A stretch of DNA of 64,000 bases from Glaciozyma antarctica PI12 (Eukaryota > Basidiomycota > Microbotryomycetes > Kriegeriales > Camptobasidiaceae), in contig KZ627161.1 in assembly GCA_002917775.1 (NCBI GenBank), positions 1,789,727-1,853,726 of the forward strand, given 5' to 3'. Below, piece after piece: positions 45,664 to 55,545 of this stretch. Below the pieces are notes generated by a model. The model had not been told where the DNA came from. It ran no database searches and saw only the letters and a program-made list of their open reading frames with translations. The translations under genes were made by a program, and so were the position numbers. The number at the start of each line of letters is the position of its first letter. Position 1 is the stretch's first letter.

Positions 45664-47410
45664 CGGGAGAGGGAGGGCGCGCGCTGGGCGGAAGGGAGGT
45701 GATGCTGATCGAGCGCTTCGAGAAGGGGAGAGTCGAGTCAGATTTGATCTTTCCGAGTATATCTGATAGTAGGGCCAGTCGAAGGAGGGCGCGCGTAGAG
45801 GTGTTAACACCCTGAACGACCATTGTTTGGTCCATCACTTGAGGCGAGCCATCACGACCTTGAGTCCCTCCATCTCCTGTGCCGCGAGCCGCCGATGCAC
45901 CAGGTCCTTACAAGGATGCTCCTGCACCTGAAGCGGAACCAAACTCACCTCTTCTTCGTGTGATTGTGTGGGGTTGTGTGATTGAGAGAGTCGGGAGGAA
46001 GCACGCGTCTCAGTGGCGCGAGTTGAATTGGCTGAGTCGAGCGCCGCCGGGGGTGAAGTCGCTGGTAGAAGGTGTTCTCGAGGTAGTCGTGGGTGAGGGT
46101 GTTACTCTAAGGGAGGAGGGGATGGCGAGTCGAGAGCACAACACGCGCTGGCTCAGGCTCAGTTCAAAAATTGAATTGTTTTCGTCAACCTTAAGTCCCC
46201 CTTAGACTAACTAAATTTAATCGATCGACTTAAATTCGGCTCAGTTGCGCTGCTGGTTGTTTCCGCATTAGTGTGGAGGCGTCTTCATTCGTGAAGTCGT
46301 CTTTCTATGAGAGTCTTATAAGGTGAGCACTCTCTCCTTGCCTCCACCAGGGACTCAGCTAACCCTCTCCTCCAGTTGCACCCTGGACGCTCCTTCGTGG
46401 AAGCATGTTCCTTGCGTAGATTAGCCGTTCCGGACTCTCAGAGTGAATAGGTCCTCCGTCTCCGGGCGTATACGCCTTCCCTGGAACCTCGACCAATCCC
46501 GCACGAGACGCGCTGCCCTTCACGGGGATGTGTGTCGTCCTTGACGGCGGGAGGCGACGAGGCAGGAGGGATGAGGACCGACATTTTTTTCTCCACCCCC
46601 CTCCTTCGACTTTCTACTCGCGGTTCGTGGGCAGTGGATGGTGGAGGAGGAGGCTACTGTGGGGCAAGGGTAGAGCTGAGCGACCGATGGGAGTCGAGGT
46701 GTCGGCGGCAAATTTTGCTGTTGCTCCCCTTTTCGACCAGCTGTCCGCAGGGACCTTGGAGTGATGGAGCAATGCACAACTGATCCATCGTACCGTGTGG
46801 CTGTGGACCTGCTTCCTTCCTCTGCTTTCTGCTTCGAGCTGGCGTCGGACGTGACTGCTCATTCCTCCCTGCTCGCTCAAGCTCCTCCTTCCTTCCGCAA
46901 CTCAAACTCCAACCGCTGCTCTCGTTCTCTTCCTTCGCCAGCTCCTTCCTGCGCTCATTTCTGCGCTGCCTCTCCCTCGCACTCGTCGCACGCCGCACGT
47001 GCAGCAGCAGGGACTGACCCTCTCTCGATGGGACCAGCTTCGCTCTCTGCGACGTGTCTCCGATCGGTTCAACGAGCTGAAACGGACATGTCCCTTGCTA
47101 TCGTGCACAGGAGTAAGCCTTGATCGCTGACAAGGGAGAAACGTGCTTGCGAGCGTGCACCCACTTCGCACGCAGGGATGAGTCTGACCTCGAGCCTGGA
47201 TTCGATTCGACTCGTTCGCGGTAATACTGAGCGTGTGTCCAGCACTGAGCAGAGCAACTACGAAAAGCAGCTGAAGACCGTCGGGAGCGGAGTCCAGCCC
47301 AGCCCGAAGCCCTCTCAAAAGAGGCCCTCGTCGCCCCCACGATCAACGTTTTCTTCGCGTCTCAAACCCTCTCTCCCCCCCACTCCCTTCGACGCCTTCT
47401 CCCTTTGACC
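45664..47410. other. 1.7-kb gene-poor gap with orphan intron and AT-rich palindrome
   Basis: The longest gene-free interval in the window, between the GATA-factor start and the elongase start, which point apart. It holds an AT-rich patch at about 46165-46240 with a near-palindrome, and a well-formed intron (46323-46375) not linked to any gene model. Short open frames do not look coding. No tRNA, 5S or transposon features were recognised. Confidence 0.45.
46323..46375 (+). other. Orphan spliceosomal intron
   Basis: The segment begins GTGAGC, has a GCTAACC branch site and ends CTCCAG, and its 53-nt length is typical for this genome. One frame stays open across the joined flanks (YESLI-SCTLDAPSWKHV), then stops, with no upstream ATG found. 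It suggests a short coding or noncoding transcript. Confidence 0.45.
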
Positions 47411-48844
47411 ATGGTTTCCGCCGTCGCCACCCGCCCTATCTACAACTTCCTCGCCTCCCTACCCCTCCCCTCGCCTCCCTCGAGCCTGATCAAATGGGCT
47501 CCCGGCGTCTCGCCCTTGTCGACTCACACGGAGGTCTTCTCAGCCCTCGTCGTCTACCTCGTCGTCATCTTTGGAGGACAGTGGCTTATGGCGGATAGGA
47601 AGGCGTTCCGTGAGTCGGTCGTTTGAGGCGCTGGGAGACTGGGGAGAGGCTCGTGCGGCGCGTTGCTGTTGACGCGACGAGGTTGGGGTCGCTTGGGGGA
47701 AGACGGGCAGAGGGTGGCAGCGGCGATGGGGGGAGGAGGAGCACGCTTAAGGTGGATTAGCCTGCACACGGCGTCGCCATCTCCAGTGCGCGAGGAGGAG
47801 CGGCTGCCTCGGTCTCGCTGCAGAGGTACCAGTTGGGTACACCCGGAAACTCTTTCGCTGACGCCCAGCTCCCCTCCTCGCAGGCTTCAAGCCTCTTTTC
47901 ATGGTGCACAACGCGCTTCTTTCTGCCGGCTCTGGCCTCGTGCTCGGCCTCATGCTCGAGGAGGTCCGTCGTCCTCTCCCACCAGCTCCCGTGGAACCGC
48001 GCTGATGATGTCGATAGATCCTCCCTATCGTCTGGAACCACGGTCCCTTCTACGCCATTTGTCACACGTCCGCCTGGACTCCTCACCTCGAGACGTACTA
48101 CATCATCAACTACTACGTGCGTTCCTCCTCCCACCCCAGGCGCCGTTCTGCAGCAACTGACGAACGAACGAACGCAGTTCAAGTTCTGGGAACTCGCCGA
48201 TACCGTCTTCCTTGTCGTCAAGAAGAAGCAGCTCCAGTTCCTCCACGTCTTCCACCACACCGCTACCGCCCTCCTCTGCTACACCCAGCTCAACGGCAGG
48301 ACCTCCGTCTCCTGGGTCCCCATCACCGCCAACCTCACCGTCCACGTCCTCATGTGCGTTCTCCCAGGAAGACGCGTTCGGAAGGGAGAGCTGACGCGCG
48401 TTCTGAACGCAGGTATTACTACTACTTCGTCACCGCTGCCGGCGGCAAGATCTGGTGGAAGAAGTACCTCACGACGCTCCAAATCACCCAGTTCGTCGTC
48501 GATATCGTCGTCGTCTACTTCGCCGGTTCGTCCCCCTCACTTCCTCCTCCTGGCGCCCGCTGACCTCGAGCGACAACAGCCTACTCGTACTTTGCCTCCG
48601 AGTACTTCCCCAACATGCCTACGTACGGCAGCTGCTCTGGCACCGAGGGAGCAGCTGTGATGGGCTGCGGACTCCTCACCTCCTACCTCTTCCTCTTCAT
48701 CGTGCGTTCCCCCTCCACCGGCGCGTAGGAGACGAAGCTCAAGCGATTTTGGCGCAGGGATTCTACAAGGCTACGTACAAGCAGCCCGTCGTTGCTGGCA
48801 AGAGGCCTACGACCGCCATTGCTGATTTCAAGAAGGCCCAGTAG
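47411..48844 (+). CDS. Very-long-chain fatty acid elongase (ELO family)
   Basis: This is the condensing enzyme of the ER fatty-acid elongation cycle, joining malonyl-CoA to acyl-Co[20 protein letters not shown] leads to membrane helices ([38 protein letters not shown]), then the catalytic region [37 protein letters not shown] (HxxHH histidine box), [34 protein letters not shown] and [17 protein letters not shown], with a Lys-rich tail. These are the ELO2/ELO3-type hallmarks. Intron 1 is about 270 nt, longer than the other five. Its tail faces the ketoacyl-CoA reductase gene, whose product performs the next step in the cycle. Confidence 0.93.
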
Positions 48845-49268
48845 ATGACCTACAAAACTCCACCCCACCGCAACCCCTCTCTCTCCCGCTCTCTACACCG
48901 CATCGCCTATACCCCCCTTCACCCCCTTCTCACCGGCTCGCTTACGCGAACGGATATTTGACCCCCTTTTGGCTTCTCCTCATGTAGTTTTTGGAAACGA
49001 GTGTGGGATTAGGATGCGCTCGAGGTGTCCTCTGCTGCTCTCGGATCTGCGGTGGTCGCGTGCTCTCGATTCTTGATTATTGATCGCTGGAATGGCCTTT
49101 GAGATACTCGCGATACGCTTGCTGGGAATTCCTAGAGCGAAGGTCTTCGAGGCGATCCGAGCTCTTCTTCGCTCTTGACCGTCCGACGAGTGGAAAACCT
49201 GCGAGGAATGGCAACGGACGAAGAGCTATGGTGCGAACCTCCACAGCATCGTTGCAGCCAATAGTCGT
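48845..49268. other. Tail-to-tail intergenic region
   Basis: 424 bases shared as 3' flanks by the elongase and ketoacyl reductase. No gene or stable repeat seen. Confidence 0.45.
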
Positions 49269-50802
49269 CTAAAGCTTCTTCGCCTCCCTCTCCTGCTTCC
49301 TAAGCACGCGCTTGCGAATGTCGACGTGCAACTTCCTGTTAAAATTAAGCCAGTAGCTGTTCGTTCCGAAGTGGTCCACGACCCACTGCGCCCTGCGTCA
49401 GTCATCGCACAAAAAGCCAAGGAGGGAGCGACGTACTTGAACGGGCGCGTGTCCGTGGTAAGGAGTCGAGACGTGAGGCTGGCCGACGGCGCCGCCGTTG
49501 ACGCCAATGTGGGAGAGGACGGAGCCTGGGAGGTTGTTAGGGACTTGCGGGGAGAGGGGAGGGGAGGAAGAGGGGACGTACGGACGTAGGTCGAGGGCTT
49601 GGGGATCATCCAGGAGCTCTTGCGGATCTTGCTGAGCTTTGACACCTGCACCATTTCGTCAGTATGCGGTGATGATGAGTAGGAGAGGAAGACGGACGAC
49701 AAAGTACGTGTTGAGCAACTCGACGGTCACGCCGGAGCCCTTGAGCTCGCTCCCGAGCGCCTGAGACCAGGTCTGAACGAACGCCTTGCTGCCTGAGTAC
49801 ACCGCTAGGAGAGGAGAGGGGATGAGAGCGGCAAAGGAACCGACGGTGAGGATTAGACCGCGCTTGCGGGAGATCATGCCGGGAACGACGAGCTTGGTCA
49901 CTTTGAGAGTCGCGTTGCTGGGAGAAGGTCAGCGGGAGTGGAGGAGACGAAGGGAAGGGACGAACACGTTGATCTCGACAATGTCGGCAAGGTCCTGGTC
50001 GGGGAGGTCCTGGAAGAAGACGGGAGAGTCGTAGCTCTTGCCAACGTTGTTGACTGCGACGAAGCGAGTCAGCAAGGTCAAGCTCCCGCAAAATCGCGCG
50101 ACGCACTGAGAACTCCGACGTCCAGAGGCGCAAGAGCAGCTCCCAGCGCCGCGTAATCAGCTGAAGAAGCAGCGGCAAAGTCGATGGCGTGGATTTGCGT
50201 CTTGGTGTTGGGGTACTTGGCGACTGAGGCGAGGTGGGATCAGCGCCAGTCCGCGTCTCACGCGATGAGAGTATGCACCAATCTCAGCGCTAATCTCCTC
50301 GAGCTTGGACGCGGTCCTGCTGGCGAGGAACACGTTGAATCCAGCTCCGGCAAGCTGAATCGCAAAGTCGCGCCCGATGCCCGCCGTAGCTCCAGTCACC
50401 ACTGCAATCCCCAACGAGAGTGAGCAACCTCGCCCGTATCCTCAGCAAGCTCAGAGACGCACCTGCCCAAGCTCCCTGCTTTGCTCCAAACTTCTTGAGC
50501 TGCAAGGAGATTGTCAGCTGCCGGCGACACCTTCTCGGCTACGTGCGAGCATACCGGAATACCAGGCCTAGCGAGATCGAGGAGCATGCGAGTGAAGCTT
50601 AGCACGTAGCTGGCCAGCCATCCTGCGCCGAGAACGGAGAAGGCGAGGAGAGCCCAGGCGCTGCTGTCGTCTGCGTTGGGGGAAGTGGTGAGCGCGTGCG
50701 CCGCAGAAGCTGGAGGACTTGGGACGGACTGAGAGCTTGCAGGCGGAGTGCCTTGAGGAAGTCAAGCGACTGAGCAGCACGCAGCGTTGCCGTGGACGCC
50801 AT
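49269..50802 (-). CDS. IFA38: Very-long-chain 3-oxoacyl-CoA reductase
   Basis: This reduces 3-ketoacyl-CoA with NADPH in the ER elongation cycle (yeast Ifa38/Ybr159w, human HSD17B12). The first exon ([19 protein letters not shown]) is followed by a membrane segment ([16 protein letters not shown]) and [20 protein letters not shown]. The short-chain dehydrogenase core has cofactor loop [34 protein letters not shown], a VNNVGKSYD motif, [20 protein letters not shown] with catalytic Tyr and Lys in YSGSK, then [18 protein letters not shown]. It ends [17 protein letters not shown], a lysine-rich tail suited to ER residence, before TAG at 49271-49269. About seven short introns. Confidence 0.94.
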
Positions 50803-51031
50803 TTCGATTTCGGGAGGAGAGGGGAGGAGCGCAAGCCAGGAGGAGGAGCCTGATCACTTCGACGACTTCGTCGGCCGATGCTCTCTCCCTCTCAAAACAC
50901 CTCTCGAAGCAGCACCGACAGAACACTGAGCTACGCAAGCACAGCCACGCGCCTCGCCTCCCGACCACTCCGCCCTCAAGCTTGTTGAGCTCCCTCTGTG
51001 AGCCCCGGCTCTGGCCGCACCAACACTAGCC

Positions 51032-53713
51032 ATGTCAGCAAGCAGGTGCCGATCCGTCGCCCAGCTCCTCCCCAAAAGCTCTAACAGAGCATCCGCCTTC
51101 GCCTCCACCACTCGACTCTCTTCTTCCCTCCCCCTCACTCCCTCTCGAATCGCCGTTCGACATTTCGGAGATCGGCGACTCACTCCTTCCACCAGCTCGC
51201 CGGAGCTCTGGCGCTCAACACGATCGCCGGGAGCAGCAGCGAAGAACGGACTACCGTATGCTCAGTTGAAGGCGCGGTTACAGTCGACCAAGGCCGCCGA
51301 CGCTCCTGTGATCGCATCATCGACGGGAGCTGCCGCGGCGACTGAGGAGGGGGAAGTCAAGCCAGTCAAGGAGAAGCTTCAGCTGGGAGAGGTGCGGCGA
51401 TTGGCGGTGCTGGCCAAGCCCGAGTCGAAGACTATAGCGATTGCTATCGGACTGGTCAGTCGAGTCTGCACGGGCGAGGACAGGACGATGGGAGCTCATG
51501 CCTGCGCTATCAACAGCTGTTCGTCTCGTCGAGCGTATCTCTCTCCATTCCCTTCACTATCGGACGCATCATCGACCTCTTCAGCGGCTCAGCAGCCAAC
51601 TCCCTCCCGGTCTCAGTCCCCACAGCAGCCGCCATCCTCGCCCTCTTCTTCGCAATCGGAGCTTCGGCCAACATGGGACGAACGATTCTGATGCGTATCA
51701 GCGGGCAGCGGATTGTTGCGCGCCTGCGTGAAGCCGCCTACACGAACGTCTTGCGCCAGGTGAGCTGGCGTGCTCTGTTCGAAAGTGGAGAGCTGGAGCT
51801 GACGAGCGACGCAGGATATCGGCTGGCACGACCTACAGGGAAGCGTCAAGGCTACTCCCAAGTCGGACGTCTCGCCCGTTGCCGAGAAGTCTACTCCTCC
51901 TGCTACTGCGGTCGTCGCGGCGAAGGACACGGGCGTGCGATCGACTGGCGACATCATCTCGCGACTTGGAAGCGACGCTGGAATCGTCGGAGAGAGCTTG
52001 ACGCGCGAGCTCAGCGAAGGACTCAGGGCTCTCGTTACTGCCACCGTCGGCATCGGAGCCATGTTCTGGATCTCAGCAAAGCTTACGGCCGTCATGCTCC
52101 TCAGTGCGTTTCTCTCTGATCCCTTCTCCAGACAAGGCTGACGACCTCTCACAGTCGTCCCTCCTATCTCCATTGCCGCCGTCTTCTATGGTCGCTTCCT
52201 CAAGAAGCTCAGTCGCGAGACGCAGAAGAGCGTCGGCGAGATGGTTGCTGTTTCGGAGGAGCGCCTCGGAGCGATTAGGACTGTGCACGCGTTCAATGGT
52301 GTCGAGCCCATTGAGACCAAGCGGTTCAAGGAGAAGGTCGACACCATCTTCGGGCTTGCGAAGCGCGAGGCGTGGGCTTCAGGTGAGCTTCCCGCAGACG
52401 TTTCGCGGAGGAGGAGGCTGAGCGATTCTTGCAGGTCTCTTCTACGGCGGAGCTGGATTCGCTGGCAACCTTACGATGCTCGCACTGTTGACTTACGGCG
52501 GAACTCTCGTCTCGCGATCTGAGATCACCGTTGGGTTCGCTGCCTCCTTTCGCAGGCTTAACTCCCGCTAACGACCTTCTTCCGCAGTGACCTCACCTCT
52601 CTCCTCGTCTACACCTTCTACATCGGCTCCTCTCTCATCGGCCTCACTTCCTTCTTCGGCACCGTCATGAAGGGCCTCGGAGCCTCGACTCGCATCTTTG
52701 AACTCCTCGACGCAAAGCCCGTCTCGGTCGTCCTAGGCGTCGGAAAGCCTCTCCCCGTCTCGACTCCTCCCAGCCGACTCGTGTTCGACGACGTCCACTT
52801 CTCGTACCCCTCCCGTCCTGGAGCTGAGATTCTTCGCGGAGTCAACCTTGTCATCGAGCCAGGTGCGTTCAATTTCTCCACCGAGCGAGGCGGAACTGAC
52901 GTTATCGAGAACAGGGTCGATCGTTAGTATCGCTGGAGGATCAGGAAGCGGCAAGTCGACGCTCGCCAACCTCCTCGTGAGGTACTACGACCCGACCGCT
53001 GGACGTGTTCTTTACGGGGACGAGAACATCTGCGACTACACTGCCGAGTCGTGGAGGAACCGCATCGCGATCGTCCCTCAAGATCCCGCTCTCTTCTCCG
53101 CCACCATCGCCGAGAACAGTACGTTCGTTCCTATCCTCTCCTTAAACGCAGCTAACGCCACCTTCGCAGTCGCTTACGGCCGACCGAACGCTACGCGCCA
53201 GGAGATCGAGGAAGCGGCCCGCCTTGCCAACTGCGGCTTCATCGACGCCCTTCCCCGTGGCTACGACACTCAAGTCGGATCTCGCGGCGCTCAGCTCTCT
53301 CAACGCCAACGACAACGACTCGCGATCGCTCGTGCGCTGCTACAGAAGCCTCGTATCCTCGTGGCTGACGAGTGAGTCTTCTCGCTTGCTTGACGAGAGA
53401 GGAGCTAACGAGCTTTCGCAGAGCTACCTCCGCTCTCGACGCGGCGTCAGAGTCGCTCGTCAACAAGGCTATCGCCAACATCACCGCCTCTCACTCTCTC
53501 ACGACGATCCTGATCGCTCATCGCTTGTCGACGCTCAAGACGGCTGATGTGGTGGTGATGATGGAGCACGGACTCGTCGCGGAGCAGGGGACGTACGAGG
53601 AGCTCAAGAGGGAGGGAACGAGGTTCAACCACCTTGTGCGGAGTCAGATGCTGAGTTCGGCACCGCATTTGGAGGAAGTGGAGAGGAACGGGGAGGGGAG
53701 GGTAGAGGGGTAG
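51032..53713 (+). CDS. MDL1: Mitochondrial ABC transporter, MDL1/ABCB10 type
   Basis: A half-transporter of the inner mitochondrial membrane linked to peptide export. The Arg/Ser-rich N-terminus (MSASRCRSVAQLLPKSSNRA) is a likely targeting sequence. The membrane domain includes VSLSIPFTIGRIIDLFSG, IGASANMGRTILMRISGQRI, GDIISRLGSDAGIVGESLTR and LGAIRTVHAFNGVEPIETKR. The nucleotide-binding domain has Walker A GGSGSGKST, Q-loop IAIVPQDPALFSATI, Walker B RILVADEATSALDAAS and switch AHRLSTL. The signature motif reads LSQRQRQRLAIARAL where the family has LSGGQ, an unusual change in a residue pair that contacts ATP. About nine short introns; start at 51032, 230 bases from the divergent reductase gene. 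Confidence 0.9.
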
Positions 53714-53810
53714 TTTTCTCGAGTCAATGTAGAACAGCGCCATTCATAATCGTTGCGGGTGCGAAGTCGGGATAGATTACGCGGTTCTACGCGGTTCTAC
53801 TAAGGCGATT

Positions 53811-55294
53811 CTAGATCTCATCAGGGCGAACCATCTGCTCCGTCTTGAGGACCTTCCGCTCCGTAGGCGCCCACCCGCGCGAAGCGTCGCCTTTGTTGAC
53901 TTGCAGCCGAGCGAATCCCCACGTCGCCTTCTGCTCCTCGTCGAGAGTACCTTGCAGAGCTCCGAGGATGAGTTCGCCGATGATGGGGAGGAACTGGAGA
54001 GCTCTTCAGTTGGGCAGCGGGTGGGGTAGAGGGAGAACGAACTTTGAAACCGTGCCCGCTGTCGCCGGCTGCGATGAAGAGAGAGGGGTACGAGGGGGAG
54101 TAGTCGAGTAACCAGTCGGACGAAGGGCTGTCGCAGTACCTGCGAACCAAAGCGCGTCAGCTCGCGCGAATTCAGGAAGGGGGCGGGCGAGAGCGCACCA
54201 GCAGATCCGCGTTCCAGCCCACTTTTTCGCCAACAATCCAGGGTGAATGCGAGCGAGTCCGTCGCGGAGTGCCTGCACGGCTTCGCGTGGGATCTGGTCC
54301 GCTGAGCAGCCAGGAGTCGACGTGGTGCGAGGGACAGAGGGAGAGCCTGGGAGGGAGAGGGAAGGGTTGAGGAAGCCAGCACCGTGGATGGCGAACTTGA
54401 TCGTGTTGTCGGCGGTGGGCTGCGAGCGGGAAGATGAGAATGTGGAGTGCCGGAGGGAGAGCGAAGACGCACAGGAAAGACGTAGAAGCCTGTATCCATG
54501 CAGAGTGACACAGGAGCGGAGCGATACTGGTCCGCTTCCTCCTGAGTGAGCTGGATCGTAGCTACGACCTGCCCAGTGGCGAGAAGCTCCGGGCCCATCT
54601 CAGGAAGCAGTGCCGCTGTCCAGCTCCCGGTTGCGAGAATGACCAGATCGGCCTGTAACGTCTCCCCCGCCTTCGTTCGAACACCTTTGACGTCCTTCCC
54701 TGCTCCCTCGCCCTCGTAGACGAGCGACGCAGCTTCTCCCACCGCAAACGTGACCCCAGCAGCGCGCACTCGAGCACAGAGTGCGTCCATCGCTCCTCGC
54801 GCGTTCGCCCATCCGCAATGAGGGTTAAAGTACCCCACTTCTCTCTCGAACGTTCCCTTCTCCACCTCCTTGGGATAACGCGCTTGGAACGCTTCCAATC
54901 TGTGGAGCGCGGCTACGCTCTTGCCTTCGACCGCGAGCTTCGGGTCCTTGTTGACGGCCAGCGCCTTGTGGACGTACGCCGATCCGACGGCGTGAGAAGC
55001 GGAGGAGAGGATGACGGTGCCGGAGGGGAAGTAGAAGTCGCTCCACAGGGGTGTCTTCCACTCTGCGATCGCGCGACCTGCGAGCTGGGCGTGGAAAGCG
55101 TCGGAGTAGTCGGAGCGGACGATCTTGTTGATGTCGGAGGAGGCGGCGTCCAGAGAAGGAGGAGAGGAGGAGCGGTCGAGGACGGTGATGAGATGGGGGG
55201 CAGAGGAGTAAGGACCTTCGGCGAGCGCCAGGGCGGTCGATAGCCCGTACTCTCCTCCTCCCACGATGAGTACAGTCTGTGGTGGTGCTGGCAT
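53811..55294 (-). CDS. FAD-dependent amine/amino-acid oxidase (DAO superfamily)
   Basis: The start MPAPPQTVLIVGGGEYGLST is the FAD-binding Rossmann loop. KIVRSDYSDAFHAQLAGRAI, FNPHCGWANARGAMDALCAR, ADLVILATGSWTAALLPEM and DTGFYVFP follow, then PTADNTIKFAIHGAGFLNPS, TRICWYCDSPSSDWLLDYSP, LFIAAGDSGHGFKFLPIIGE. This arrangement fits the sarcosine oxidase, pipecolate oxidase and fructosyl-amine oxidase group; the Cys in RICWYCD lies where that group attaches FAD covalently. The last residues are TEQMVRPDEI before TAG at 53813-53811. The substrate cannot be set from sequence. The C-terminus has no clear SKL signal, so peroxisomal location is not supported here. About four short introns. Confidence 0.87.
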
Positions 55295-55545
55295 TGTAGT
55301 GGGAGAACAAGAGGGGGGAATCTGGGGGACTCAGCTGCAGCTCCCAAGCGCAAGATCGCGTCGCCTGCAGCCTTCCGCCTCCCATCCACCCCACCCGCCC
55401 AAGTCTGCAACGCAGGTTTAGAGCGCTCTTAGACAGCAGCGATCAAGAGGCGAACGCGTCCTTGGGCAAACCGTAGCGTTCTCGGAGGAACAGGAACAGC
55501 CGAAGAGGTAGTGCGTCGTCGGCAGCAGCTTCCAAGCAAGTCAAC

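Noticed and set aside
49269-49300. Classical KKXX retrieval signal on the ketoacyl reductase
   Set aside because: The tail ends KKL, so lysines are at positions -2 and -3, not the -3/-4 pattern; called only lysine-rich.
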